From JAFLTL01 sp964389525 (GTDB taxonomy: Bacteria; Bacteroidota; Bacteroidia; Bacteroidales; Muribaculaceae): a stretch of 64,000 nt of DNA. The translations under genes and the position numbers were made by a program. A model generated the notes under the pieces. The model did not search any database and had not been told where the DNA came from. It saw only the letters and a program-made list of their open reading frames with translations. Every line of letters starts with the position of its first letter. Positions within the stretch are counted from its first letter, which is position 1. The stretch is from the NCBI GenBank assembly GCA_964389525.1, contig CAYMEX010000015.1, forward strand, positions 1 through 64,000, written 5' to 3'. Positions 8,042-17,344 of the stretch are shown here, piece by piece.

Positions 8042-9505
8042 TTATTTTTTCCAGAAGGCGGGTATGAAGAGTACCATGAATGTGAACAGCTCAAGACGTC
8101 CGATAAGCATCAGCATCACGAGTATCCACTTCACGGCATCGGGCAGAAACGCGAAGGAGCCTTCGATGCCGGTGGCTCCGTAGCCGAGTCCGTTGCATCC
8201 GATACATGAGCTGACCATGAACAGGGAGTCGGTGAAGGTGTAGCCGAAAAGAGTGATAATGGCAGTGGCGGCGGCGACGACCAGCATATAGATCGTCATG
8301 AAGGCCGATACGCGCGATACAAGGCTGCTCTGCAGGAAGCTGCCGTTGAGATTGACGACATATATGCGCTTGGGGAAGACGGTCCTCTTGATCTCGTTGA
8401 CAAGATTGCGTGCCATGACAATGATGCGGTCGACTTTTATGCCGCCCGAGGTTGATCCGGCACACGCTCCGCAGAGCATCAGAAGTATCGTGAGGAACAG
8501 TGAGAACGGGCCCCAGCCTTCGGCCTCGTTGATCGAGAATCCTGTCGAGGTAATGGCCGAAACGACATGAAACAGCGGGTTGAACAGGTAATTCTCCAGC
8601 GTCGGAGGGTCGCCGCGCAATGCGGCCGACATGATGAGCAGAAGTGTGCTTACGGCCACGATGGTGGTAAATGTCCTGACCACATCGTTGGTGCATAGCC
8701 GCCTGATGCCGTAGCGGTATGTGGCGTACAGTAGCACGAAGTTAAGTCCGGCTACAAACATGACCAGTGTTATGACTATCATGACATAGCCTGAATGCCA
8801 GTATGATATGCCCTGATTGTGGGTCGCGAAGCCGCCGGTGGCTATTGCGGCGAATGTCTGGCATATGCTGTCGAAAAGATCCATCGGTCCGACCCACAGC
8901 AGCAGTATGGATATGACGGTAATGACTGTATATACTCCCCACAGCGACAGTGCGGTCTGGCGTATGCGCGGATGCAGTTTGTCGTGTGTGATGCCGGTAG
9001 CTTCGGCGTTGAACATCGATATGCCCACCGTCTTGTTGAACTCGGGGAGCACGGCGAGCATGAAGAGTATGATGCCGAGTCCTCCGATCCATTGTGTGAA
9101 CGCGCGCCAGAAGAGTATTCCGTGAGACTGCGCCTCGACGTCGGGAAGCACCGAAGCGCCTGTTGTCGTGAATCCCGATATTGTCTCGAACATGGCGTCG
9201 GTCAGTCCTACCGGGTTGCCCGATGTCATAAACGGTATCATGCCGAAGACTCCGAACACGATCCATATGACAGCCGTAAGGATGAAACCTTCGCGGCTGC
9301 GTATGACTGTATTGATGCGGCGTGTCGACAGGTGGCTTATTATGCCTGTGACAGCCGCGGCCGCTATGGCATAGGCGAAGCACTGCCAGTCGCTTTCGCC
9401 GTAGATGAGGCAGACCGCCAGCGGCACGAGCATCAGCAGGGCCTCGATGAGCACAAGATGGCCGAGCACCTTTACGACCGAACGTATTTCAAGAGTCATC
9501 GTCAT
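8042..9505 (-). CDS. trkH: Trk-type potassium uptake membrane subunit TrkH
   Basis: 487 aa, multi-spanning. Four pore-loop repeats typical of TrkH/KtrB are visible, including SGFTTTGASVL, AIATGGFATHNQG, SAITSTGFSIN and SSCIGCNGLGYGATG, whose glycines line the K+ filter. SQGILFWRAFTQWIGG-like sequence and the cytoplasmic CGACAGSTSGGIK stretch are also typical. It forms the K+ channel/transporter in the inner membrane and is gated by TrkA, whose gene lies 8 bp upstream in the same operon. Confidence 0.95.
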   Translation of the reverse strand: MTMTLEIRSVVKVLGHLVLIEALLMLVPLAVCLIYGESDWQCFAYAIAAAAVTGIISHLSTRRINTVIRSREGFILTAVIWIVFGVFGMIPFMTSGNPVGLTDAMFETISGFTTTGASVLPDVEAQSHGILFWRAFTQWIGGLGIILFMLAVLPEFNKTVGISMFNAEATGITHDKLHPRIRQTALSLWGVYTVITVISILLLWVGPMDLFDSICQTFAAIATGGFATHNQGISYWHSGYVMIVITLVMFVAGLNFVLLYATYRYGIRRLCTNDVVRTFTTIVAVSTLLLIMSAALRGDPPTLENYLFNPLFHVVSAITSTGFSINEAEGWGPFSLFLTILLMLCGACAGSTSGGIKVDRIIVMARNLVNEIKRTVFPKRIYVVNLNGSFLQSSLVSRVSAFMTIYMLVVAAATAIITLFGYTFTDSLFMVSSCIGCNGLGYGATGIEGSFAFLPDAVKWILVMLMLIGRLELFTFMVLFIPAFWKK

Positions 9506-9513
9506 GTCTTGTG

Positions 9514-10848
9514 CTATCTGAAAAGTCGTTCCACTTTTGAGAGTGATCCCGACACGCAGAATATCATCACGTGGTCGCCCGGCATGATCTGTGTGCGTCC
9601 CTCGACGAGCTCGCCTTTGTTGTCACGTATGAGTCCGCCGATGGTTATCTCGTTTGGAATCGACAGCTCGCATATGGGGCGTGAGACGATCTTGGATCCT
9701 TCGCGGGCCGTAAGCTCGATTATCTCGGCCTGATCGAGCGACATGCACTGTGCGTTGGTCGTGTTCAGGTCGATGAGCTCGTTCATTATCTTGCCTACAT
9801 TGAGCAGCTTTTTGTTTATGATCTTGTCGATCGACAGGCTCTCGGCTTCGGGTATATACTGCAGTTCCTCGATGCGTGCCAGTGTCTTGGGCACACCGTG
9901 CTCGCGTGCGACCATGCACGACACGATGTTTGTCTCCGAGCTGCCGGTGAGGGCAAGAAACATGTCGCAGTTGTCGATGCCTTCTGCTTTAAGCGTCGCC
10001 ACGTCGTTGGCCGCGGCATTTACGACAATTGTCTTTGGAAATTTTGCCGCGATTATGCGGCACCGGTTTCTGTCGGGGTCGATGACTGTCACCTGATATT
10101 GAGAGCCAATGAGTTGCAACAGGTTTTCAGTGACCTGGCCGGCGCCTGTGATGATGATGTGCCTGACGCGTATCTGCCGGCGCCCGCACAGTGCGCATAG
10201 GTGCTCGATATTCTCCGATGTGACAGAGAAATACACGATATCATCGGGCAGGATCGCGGTGTCGCCGCGCGGTATTATCATTTTGGCTCCGCGGCGTATG
10301 GCCGACACGTGAAACAGGCGTGGTGTCGTTGCGGTCTCCCGCAGTAGTTTATGACTCAACGGAGAGCTGTCGCTGATTCTTACACCGGCCACAATTAGCT
10401 CGCCGTGGCGCAGGCCAAACCATTCGTTGACCCAGTTGTGTTCGATAAACAGCTTAATGTCTTGTGCGGCAAGCAGCTCGGGATATATCACGGAGTCGAT
10501 GCCCGATGCCTGAAGTATGCCGTATGTTTTACGGTCGAGATAGTCGGGATTGTCGATGCGTGCGACACACCGTTTGACTCCGCACCCTTTTGCTATCTGG
10601 GCGGCGATAAGGTTTACATTTTCATCGCGTGTAACGGCTACAAACAGTTCGGCATTGTCTATCCCGCATTGCGACAGGTCGGATACAGAGACCGGGCAAC
10701 CCTCAAAAGTTATGAAGTTGCCCGATGCGTCAAGTTCTGCAAGATGGGCGCTGTCGGTCCCCATCAGCACTATGTCCTGATTTTCGACCGACAGCGTCTG
10801 TGCCAGATGTGTGCCGGTGTCTCCGTCTCCCGCAATTATTATTCTCAT
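9514..10848 (-). CDS. trkA: Trk potassium uptake regulatory protein TrkA
   Basis: 444 aa, the full-length TrkA with two RCK_N/TrkA_C units. The first Rossmann unit starts MRIIIAGDGDTGTHLAQTLS and the second near residue 229 with HIIITGAGQV; each is followed by a ligand-binding TrkA_C half (PLSHKLLRE..., SKIVSRPICEL...). It binds NAD(H)/nucleotides in the cytoplasm and gates TrkH. The first glycine motif is GDGDTG rather than the usual GAGxVG. It is the first gene of the operon, with a -7 box at 10883-10890. Confidence 0.95.
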   Translation of the reverse strand: MRIIIAGDGDTGTHLAQTLSVENQDIVLMGTDSAHLAELDASGNFITFEGCPVSVSDLSQCGIDNAELFVAVTRDENVNLIAAQIAKGCGVKRCVARIDNPDYLDRKTYGILQASGIDSVIYPELLAAQDIKLFIEHNWVNEWFGLRHGELIVAGVRISDSSPLSHKLLRETATTPRLFHVSAIRRGAKMIIPRGDTAILPDDIVYFSVTSENIEHLCALCGRRQIRVRHIIITGAGQVTENLLQLIGSQYQVTVIDPDRNRCRIIAAKFPKTIVVNAAANDVATLKAEGIDNCDMFLALTGSSETNIVSCMVAREHGVPKTLARIEELQYIPEAESLSIDKIINKKLLNVGKIMNELIDLNTTNAQCMSLDQAEIIELTAREGSKIVSRPICELSIPNEITIGGLIRDNKGELVEGRTQIMPGDHVMIFCVSGSLSKVERLFR

Positions 10849-10882
10849 GCCAGATCAGTTTTTGCATGTCAGAGTTTCGATG

Positions 10883-10890
10883 CAAAAATA
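10883..10890 (-). promoter_or_regulatory. Candidate -7 box of the trkA-trkH-rhodanese operon
   Basis: Minus-strand TATTTTTG, ending 35 bases before the trkA ATG, matches TAnnTTTG. No clear -33 element was found. Confidence 0.6.
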
Positions 10891-10985
10891 TGAAAAATAT
10901 ATGTTGGCGCATATACCCGGCAGTTCGATTTATGCGGACCGCATATTCCTTGCGGTGGACGAGGGGAGCCCGGCCGGCGCGGCGG

Positions 10986-11279
10986 TTATAGCCGTGATGT
11001 GATTTCGGCCAGTAAAGTCTTGCCGTCGATTTCTCCCTTGTTGCGCCATACCTCCTTGCCGTCCTTGTACAGGATGAAGGTAGGGTAGACCTCCACACCG
11101 GCGTTGTCGGCGGTCTCCGGGTTTTTGTCGACATCGATCTGCACAATGGCGGCTTTTCCGTCGAGCTGCTCTTTGACTTGCGCAACAACAGGCATCATGT
11201 TGCGGCAGTGTGAGCACCATGTGGCGTAAAACTCTACAAGAGTCACAGGCATAGAGTTGATTGATTGTGTGTAGTCCAT
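10986..11279 (-). CDS. Thioredoxin family protein with CSHC active site
   Basis: 97 aa from the ATG at 11279; a longer frame needs a TTG. It is a compact thioredoxin fold: VEFYATWCSHCRNMMP (Cys22, Cys25), then VQIDVDKNPETADNAGVEVYPTFILYKDGKEV with the cis-proline of VYPT. There is no signal peptide, so it should be a cytoplasmic disulfide reductase. The dipeptide between the cysteines is Ser-His instead of Gly-Pro, which in this family usually raises the redox potential. It stands alone between the trk operon and a divergent gene. Confidence 0.9.
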   Translation of the reverse strand: MDYTQSINSMPVTLVEFYATWCSHCRNMMPVVAQVKEQLDGKAAIVQIDVDKNPETADNAGVEVYPTFILYKDGKEVWRNKGEIDGKTLLAEITSRL

Positions 11280-11426
11280 ATCTTCCTGATTGTTTGAAAT
11301 TGTTGTGTTGTGCAATTTCTAAACAACCGTTCACGCCTGATGGTTTTGTGCTGCGCCCCGCTATATTTGTCTTTTTTCTGAAAATGTATGTGCATGAGAT
11401 TGTTGTGTATGTGTATCAGTTGTATT

Positions 11427-11434
11427 ATATTTGG
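11427..11434 (+). promoter_or_regulatory. Promoter of the DUF4965 gene (TTG / TATATTTG)
   Basis: TATATTTG (11427-11434) has a TTG 20 bases upstream (11404-11406), matching the Bacteroidetes -33/-7 layout. The ATG at 11486 follows about 50 bases later. Confidence 0.7.
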
Positions 11435-11485
11435 CGCGTAATAAAAAAACAATGGGAAATCACAGTCTAAAATCTGATCAATAAC

Positions 11486-13990
11486 ATGAATTTAAAAGCA
11501 ATCTCGGTGGCGGCAGGTCTTGCGACAGTAGCGGTTGCCGGATGGATGGTGAGCGGATGCCAGGATGTATCGGCCACTTCCGGCGAGCCGGTGAAGACAC
11601 TTCGTGCTCCGGCCTACCCTCTTGTGACTATCGACCCTTACACGAGCGCGTGGTCGGCCTCCGACAGTCTGAACACCGACGTCGTGCGCCACTGGACAGG
11701 CAAACCGTTTCCTCTGATCGGAGCGGTGAAGATCGACGGTAAGGTCTATCGCTTCATGGGAGCCGAGCAGCCCATACTCGAGACGCTGATACCTACCTCG
11801 CAGACAGGGGAGTGGAGCGGCGTGTATACGACCACTGCACCCGAGGGAGAGTGGTGGACGCCCGGCTACGACGCGAAGTCGTGGAGTCAGGGGCAGGCCG
11901 CTTTCGGCACGATGCCCGACGAGGCTCTTGCAAAAACCGGATGGAATACGCCCGACATATGGGTGCGCCGCACGATAACCCTCGACGAGGATCTTGCCGG
12001 CAAACCTGTATATCTCCGTTACTCTCACGACGATGACGCCGAGATCTATGTGAACGGAGTCCGCGTAGTCAGAACCGGCAACAACGCCGCGAAAGACCAG
12101 ACGGCTGCGCTTCCTGCCGATGTTGTAGCTTCACTGAAAAAAGGAGAGAACATCATAGCCGCCCATTGCCGCGACCGTGGCGGTCTCGCATTCATTGATT
12201 TCGGCCTTGATCTTGCCATGCCCAACACGGCCTTGTTCTCTACAGCCGCAAAGCAGACATCGGTCGTTGTAGAGCCGATGAACACGATCTATAAGTTTGA
12301 TTGCGACAATGTCGAGCTTACAGTGACTTTCACCGCTCCGCTTTTCCTTGACAATCTCGATCTTGTAAGCCGCCCCGTCAACTATCTCACCTATGAGGCA
12401 AAAAGCAAGGACGGCTCGAAGCACGATGTCGACTTCTACTTTGAGGCCGGCAAAGAGTGGGCTGTTAATGTCAGCTCGCAGGAGACCGAGTCGTCGGTAG
12501 AGGAGCTTCCCGACAATCTGATAGCAGTCACGGTCGCCAATGTCGAGCAGAATCCGCTTAACCGTGGCGGCGACGACCTGCGCATCGACTGGGGACGTTT
12601 CTACATGGCTGCCGACAAGTCAAACGCCACGGCATTCCTTTCCGACAGTTTCTCGACACGCAGGGCATTTGCCGGCGAGCCGACCGAGACTCTTCCCGGT
12701 AACTTCATCGGGCTTACTGTCGACTGTGGCGAGACCAAGGATGCCGGCGGTTATATCATGCTTGCCTACGACGATGTTTATTCGATACATTATTTCGGCG
12801 ACAATCTGCGTCCCTACTGGAACCGTAACAACGACTCCTGCATCGGCGAACAGATCGCGACCGCCGCACGCGACTACGACAAACTGATGAAGGAGAGCCG
12901 CAAGTTCGACAAAAAGATGGTGAAAGAGGCCGAGGAGGTCGGCGGCACCGCCTATGCCGAGCTTTGCGCACTTGCCTACCGTCAGGCCATCACGGCCCAC
13001 AAACTTGTCGAGGCTCCTAACGGCGACCTGCTCTGGCTGTCGAAAGAGAATTTCTCCAACGGATCAATCGGCACGGTCGACGTCACCTATCCGTCGGCTC
13101 CCATGTTCTTTCTCTACAATCCGGAGCTTGTCAAAGGTCTGCTCAACCACATCTTCTACTATAGCGAGAGCGGCAAGTGGACCAAGCCTTTCCCCGCACA
13201 CGATGTCGGCAAGTACCCGCTTGCCAACGGCATGAGATATGGCGCCGACATGCCTGTAGAAGAAGGCGGCAACATGATCATACTCTGCGCCGCGCTCGCG
13301 CAGATCGAAGGCAACGCCGATTACTCGGCCAAGCATTGGGATACGCTCACGACATGGGTTGATTATCTGGCTGAATTCGGCCTCGACCCCGACGAGCAGC
13401 TTTGTACCGACGACTTTGCCGGACATTTCGCCCACAACACCAACCTCTCGGTGAAGGCTATCATGGCTATCGCATCCTACGCCCGTCTTGCCGAGATGCT
13501 CGGCAAGCCCGACGTCGCCGACAAATACATGTCGATGGCAAAGACCATGGCCGCACAGTGGGAGACAATGGCAAACGACGGCGACCACTATCGTCTGACT
13601 TTCGACAAGCCCGACACCTGGAGCCTCAAATACAATATGGTATGGGACCGTCTGCTCGGCTTCAATATCTTCCCGGCACAGATCATCGAGAAGGAGATAC
13701 CCTACTATCTGTCGAAAACCAACACCTATGGCGTGCCTCTTGACAACCGTCAGACCTACACCAAGACCGACTGGATCATCTGGACTGCCACAATGGCTCC
13801 CGACAAGGCGACTTTCGAGGAGTTTGTGCTTCCGATCTACAAGTTCATGGACGAGACAGAGGTGCGTGTGCCGATGAGCGACTGGACATGGACCGATCAG
13901 CCGGCTCACCGTGGTTTCGTTGCCCGCTCGGTTGTCGGCGGCTACTTCATAAAGATGCTTGAGCCGGTGCTTCTGGAGAAGATCAGGTAA
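11486..13990 (+). CDS. Glutaminase A-like DUF4965/DUF5127 family lipoprotein
   Basis: 834 aa. The N-terminus is a lipoprotein signal (MVSGCQDVS, Cys about 25), so it is anchored outside the inner membrane. The order APAYPLVTIDPYTSAWS, HWTGKPFPLIGAVKIDG, then SVVVEPMNTIYKFDCDNVELTVTFTAPL, RPVNYLTYE and the C-terminal helical region (TVDVTYPSAPMFFLYNPELVKGLL..., PVEEGGNMIILC, NTYGVPLDNRQTYTKTDWIIWTA) is that of the Bacteroidetes/fungal DUF4964-DUF5127-DUF4965-DUF1793 proteins. Residues about 110-245 add a beta-sandwich resembling the sugar-binding domain of GH2 enzymes (WVRRTITLDEDL...IYVNGVRV). Members are often called glutaminase A, but the true substrate is unsettled and a carbohydrate target is plausible. 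It is monocistronic, with its own promoter and terminator. Confidence 0.88.
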   Translation: MNLKAISVAAGLATVAVAGWMVSGCQDVSATSGEPVKTLRAPAYPLVTIDPYTSAWSASDSLNTDVVRHWTGKPFPLIGAVKIDGKVYRFMGAEQPILETLIPTSQTGEWSGVYTTTAPEGEWWTPGYDAKSWSQGQAAFGTMPDEALAKTGWNTPDIWVRRTITLDEDLAGKPVYLRYSHDDDAEIYVNGVRVVRTGNNAAKDQTAALPADVVASLKKGENIIAAHCRDRGGLAFIDFGLDLAMPNTALFSTAAKQTSVVVEPMNTIYKFDCDNVELTVTFTAPLFLDNLDLVSRPVNYLTYEAKSKDGSKHDVDFYFEAGKEWAVNVSSQETESSVEELPDNLIAVTVANVEQNPLNRGGDDLRIDWGRFYMAADKSNATAFLSDSFSTRRAFAGEPTETLPGNFIGLTVDCGETKDAGGYIMLAYDDVYSIHYFGDNLRPYWNRNNDSCIGEQIATAARDYDKLMKESRKFDKKMVKEAEEVGGTAYAELCALAYRQAITAHKLVEAPNGDLLWLSKENFSNGSIGTVDVTYPSAPMFFLYNPELVKGLLNHIFYYSESGKWTKPFPAHDVGKYPLANGMRYGADMPVEEGGNMIILCAALAQIEGNADYSAKHWDTLTTWVDYLAEFGLDPDEQLCTDDFAGHFAHNTNLSVKAIMAIASYARLAEMLGKPDVADKYMSMAKTMAAQWETMANDGDHYRLTFDKPDTWSLKYNMVWDRLLGFNIFPAQIIEKEIPYYLSKTNTYGVPLDNRQTYTKTDWIIWTATMAPDKATFEEFVLPIYKFMDETEVRVPMSDWTWTDQPAHRGFVARSVVGGYFIKMLEPVLLEKIR

Positions 13991-14014
13991 ACTAAGATAC
14001 TGACACGATATGCA

Positions 14015-14047
14015 CGGAGCCGCGACATGCTGAAAGTCGCGGCTCCG
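14015..14047 (+). terminator. Terminator after the DUF4965 gene
   Basis: A perfect 12-bp GC-rich stem (14015-14026 with 14036-14047) closes a 9-base loop and is followed by CATGTTTTTGG. Confidence 0.85.
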
Positions 14048-14089
14048 CATGTTTTTGGCGTTATGGGTGACGTCGTTTAAATTTGTGAT

Positions 14090-15178
14090 GTGGAAAGAAT
14101 CGCTATCGTCATAAATTCGCTGAAAAAAGGAGGCGCCGAGAAGCAGGCCGTGCTACTCGGGCGTGCTCTGCGTGGCATTTATGAGGTGAGAATCATAGTC
14201 ATGCGGCGGTGTGAGGGGATGTCGGACGAGCTGATAGCACTTTATGGCGGTGACGGTGGCGACGTAATAGCGCTCGACACCGGGTGCGGGCGCGGCGGAG
14301 TCATCGGACTGTATCGGGTGCTGAAACGTTGGCGCCCCGTTGCCCTGTTCTGCTATCTCACTTATTCAAATCTGGCCGGAGCGATAGCCGGACGGCTTGC
14401 CGGAGTCCCGTTCATATATCAGGGATTACGTAACTCATGCCTGCCGCGCGGGAAGATGATTGCCGAGCAGATCGCCAACCGTCTGTCGACCGGCGCTATA
14501 CTGAACAATCATGCGGGTGTGGGGTATTTCAGCGCAAACGGTCTGAAAAACATCACGGTGATTGAAAACTGTTATCCGCATGTCGGTTGTGAGAAATCGC
14601 GCGGCGGAGACGGTGAGGTGAAGGTCGTGACGGCTGCGAGGTTTGTCCGACAGAAAGATTACCGCACGGCTATTGAGGCTTTCGGTGCCGCCCGGCAGCA
14701 TGTGCCGGAGTTGCGTTACCGCATCATCGGTCATGGTGAGGATGAGAGTCTTGTAAGGTCGTGGGTAAGCGGGGCGGGGCTTGGCGACAGTGTCGAGATA
14801 ATCGTGAACCCGCCCGATGTCGCGCGACTTGCCGGTGAGTGCGACATTTATCTGTCGGCTTCGCTTTATGAGGGGACGAGCAACTCGATCATGGAGGCTA
14901 TGGATGCCTCGCTGCCGCTTGTCGCTACCGACGTCGGCGACAACAGCCGGCTTGTGGCGCATGGCAAGAGCGGGTTTATTGTCCCTGCCGGAGATGTCGC
15001 GGCAATATCTGAGGCCATAACCGCGCTCGCTGTGTCGCCGCAGATGCGCGACGACATGGGGCGGTGCGGCAACCGGCTTCTTGCCGCCCGCTATGGAGAG
15101 GATGCGTTCAGAGAGAAATACGTGGCGTTGCTTAAGCAGATCAGCGCGAGCCGAGCACAAGCAGCACAAGACCGATAA
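14090..15178 (+). CDS. Glycosyltransferase family 4 protein
   Basis: 362 aa starting at a GTG (MERIAIVINSLKKGGAEKQA). It has the N-terminal GGAEK acceptor loop, a VVTAARFVRQKDYRTAIEAF hinge at the start of the nucleotide-sugar domain, and the retaining GT-B signature YEGTSNSIMEAMDASLPLVAT with the paired glutamates. Such enzymes transfer a sugar from an NDP-sugar to polysaccharide or lipid precursors in the cytoplasm. Donor and acceptor are not determinable, and no polysaccharide operon surrounds it. Its last 38 bases overlap the 3' end of the convergent EamA gene. Confidence 0.88.
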   Translation: MERIAIVINSLKKGGAEKQAVLLGRALRGIYEVRIIVMRRCEGMSDELIALYGGDGGDVIALDTGCGRGGVIGLYRVLKRWRPVALFCYLTYSNLAGAIAGRLAGVPFIYQGLRNSCLPRGKMIAEQIANRLSTGAILNNHAGVGYFSANGLKNITVIENCYPHVGCEKSRGGDGEVKVVTAARFVRQKDYRTAIEAFGAARQHVPELRYRIIGHGEDESLVRSWVSGAGLGDSVEIIVNPPDVARLAGECDIYLSASLYEGTSNSIMEAMDASLPLVATDVGDNSRLVAHGKSGFIVPAGDVAAISEAITALAVSPQMRDDMGRCGNRLLAARYGEDAFREKYVALLKQISASRAQAAQDR

Positions 15179-16022
15179 GCAGTATCGCGAGATCGAGCAG
15201 TTTGGCTTTAAGATGACGCTCGTGGAGAGCGATGATGCCGAACGCAAACGAGACGATGACACTTCCGCGCCTGATCATGGAGACGACGGAGATCATCGAG
15301 CCTTCATCAGACAATGCGTAGAAATACGCCATATCGGCCGCAGAGAGAAAAAGAGCGATGCAAGGTATAGTCCACTTCCATTTAAACGGAGTCGTTCGCG
15401 CAGGGGCGTAAAAACGGCGAATTACGGCAATCGTGGCGCCCATGATGACGCACTGGTAAAAAGAATACCATGCCTGCACCTGCAGCGGCTCGTAGACGCG
15501 CAGCAGATATTTGTCGTAAAGAGCGCTTATGGCTCCGAATATGGTGGCTCCGACGGCCATCCACAGCCACATCGATGCCCGTGGTGTCTGAGACTCCTTC
15601 TTGCCGAGACGGCTGATGAAAAACAGCGAGAAAAAACCGAGTGCCACACCGCAGCTCTGCAGCAGGTTGAGATTTTCAGAAAAGATCAGCAGCGCGCCGA
15701 CCAGAACCAGCACCGGGCGTGTGGCCGTTATCGGGCCCGATATGGTGAGTGGCAGATGCTTGATGCTGAAATAGCCGAGTGTCCATGACGCGAGCACGAT
15801 CGCCGATTTCAGCAGTATGCTCAGGTGCGCCGCGGGGTCGCCACCGAGTATGGGTGTGCCGTTGACGAGGTCGATCACGATGAACGGGCTCATGATCAAC
15901 GCGCAGAAAAACGTGTTCCAGAACAATACGGCAAGCACATTGTTGGATGCCACTGACACTTTCTTGAAAATGTCGTAGCATCCAAGCAGACAGGCACTGG
16001 CTATCGCAAGTATTACCCACAT
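15141..16022 (-). CDS. EamA/DMT family transporter
   Basis: 293 aa from the ATG at 16022 (MWVILAIASACLLGCYDIFK). A longer frame to 16130 would run back into the upstream tolC-like gene and is not membrane-like. About ten hydrophobic segments arranged as two EamA repeats are visible, with ITATRPVLVLVGALL and SMIRRGSVIVSFAFGIIALHE as the repeat ends. It sits in the inner membrane and exports or imports a small metabolite of unknown type. It follows the TolC gene by 17 bp and is probably the last gene of the efflux operon. Confidence 0.88.
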   Translation of the reverse strand: MWVILAIASACLLGCYDIFKKVSVASNNVLAVLFWNTFFCALIMSPFIVIDLVNGTPILGGDPAAHLSILLKSAIVLASWTLGYFSIKHLPLTISGPITATRPVLVLVGALLIFSENLNLLQSCGVALGFFSLFFISRLGKKESQTPRASMWLWMAVGATIFGAISALYDKYLLRVYEPLQVQAWYSFYQCVIMGATIAVIRRFYAPARTTPFKWKWTIPCIALFLSAADMAYFYALSDEGSMISVVSMIRRGSVIVSFAFGIIALHERHLKAKLLDLAILLIGLVLLVLGSR

Positions 16023-16039
16023 GATGTTTAAGCGTTTGA

Positions 16040-17344
16040 TCAGAGTCGCCCGGTGGCTCTGAGATAATCGGTTACGTAGATCTGATATTGTGTGCGGGCT
16101 TCGATCATGTTGGACCATGAAGTCTGCCACTGCGCCTGTGCGTCGAGCATGTCGGTGAGAGAGGCGAGACCGGCCTCATAGCGCACTTTCATTTCGTCGA
16201 GGCTGAGCTGTGCCTGGTGCATGGCGGTGTTGGCCGACTCGATGAGCGTATAGCCTGTGAGCACATTGTTGACGGTCTGCTGCGCCTCGATGTTCATAAG
16301 GCGGCGGTTCTTCTCGAGAGTGAGGCTTGCGTTGCTGACTTCGAGCCGCGCTTTCTTCACTTTGTGTATTCCCTCGCCCCAGTTGAATATAGGCACCGAC
16401 AGCGAAGCCATAACAAGCCACCCGTTGCCTTTGGTGTTGGAGGAAAACGGCTGGTATGACCCGTCGGGAGCCTCGGCATAGCCTTTCATCTTTATGTTGC
16501 CGTAGGCCGACCATCCGGCCTGGACGCCGAGAGTCGGAAGAAAATCGGCGCGTGTCATCTTCACCTGCTGCTCTTTTGCATTAATGTCGGCCTGAAGCAG
16601 TGCCAGCTCGGGGCGCTGGCTTATGTCGGCCGACATGTCGGCCGGTGCTGTTACGGGTATGTCTTTGTCGACCGGCTCTATCTGTGTCTCAGGATCGACG
16701 CCGAGTATGTTGCAGAGCGACAGCCGGCAAAGATCGGCACCGCTTTCGGCCTGGTTGAGCTGATAGACGACCTGCGAGCGGCGTGCGTCAATGCGTGCGA
16801 GATCGGTTTTTGTGATCATGCCCACTTCAAACGATGTCTTGGTCTGCGCATAGACTGTATCGATCTGCGCCAGATATGCTTTCACCATATCCACCTTGGC
16901 GAGTACGGCTATGTAAGTCCAGTAGGCGTTGTCGGCACTGGCAATCACGTCCATGCGCGTCATGCGCTGCTGCTCGGCGGCGGCTTTGCGTCCGATCGAT
17001 GCGAGCCGGTTGGCCGCCACGATCTTGCCTCCGGCATACACCGGCTGAGTTACGGTGAGTCCGGCGAGATATACTCCTTTCATCGAGAGTGTCATAGCCG
17101 AGACGTCGGAGTCGGGTGTGCGGTAGATCCCGGTGGCCGATCCGGCCAGCTTGGGCAGATAGGCCGTGAAGGCGGCTTTCTTGTCGAGGCGTGCCTGTTC
17201 GGTGGCGTTACGGGCGATCTCGATATCCTCGCTCGCGTCAAGCGCCATCATGCGGCACTGGTCGCGGTCGATCCTGAGCGTCTCGGCCTGCATCGCCGCT
17301 GCAAAGGCGAGTACTGTGCCTAAAAATATATATCTGAGCTTCAT
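16040..17344 (-). CDS. TolC family outer membrane efflux protein
   Basis: 434 aa with signal peptide MKLRYIFLGTVLAFAAAMQA. It has the two structural repeats of outer membrane efflux proteins: long coiled segments (EIARNATEQARLDKKAAFTAYLPKL, then EVSNASLTLEKNRRLMNIEAQQTVNNV) and the YEAGLASLTDMLDAQAQW motif near the C-terminus. It would form the trimeric exit duct for the RND pump. Its first four bases overlap the pump gene's stop (17341-17344), which indicates translational coupling. Confidence 0.93.
   Translation of the reverse strand: MKLRYIFLGTVLAFAAAMQAETLRIDRDQCRMMALDASEDIEIARNATEQARLDKKAAFTAYLPKLAGSATGIYRTPDSDVSAMTLSMKGVYLAGLTVTQPVYAGGKIVAANRLASIGRKAAAEQQRMTRMDVIASADNAYWTYIAVLAKVDMVKAYLAQIDTVYAQTKTSFEVGMITKTDLARIDARRSQVVYQLNQAESGADLCRLSLCNILGVDPETQIEPVDKDIPVTAPADMSADISQRPELALLQADINAKEQQVKMTRADFLPTLGVQAGWSAYGNIKMKGYAEAPDGSYQPFSSNTKGNGWLVMASLSVPIFNWGEGIHKVKKARLEVSNASLTLEKNRRLMNIEAQQTVNNVLTGYTLIESANTAMHQAQLSLDEMKVRYEAGLASLTDMLDAQAQWQTSWSNMIEARTQYQIYVTDYLRATGRL

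Noticed and set aside
8819..9733. 304-codon plus-strand frame across trkH/trkA
   Set aside because: It crosses the junction of two well-defined genes on the other strand and has shadow-type composition.
13064..14050. 328-codon minus-strand frame opposite the DUF4965 gene
   Set aside because: It is a shadow of the sense gene and would also cross its terminator.
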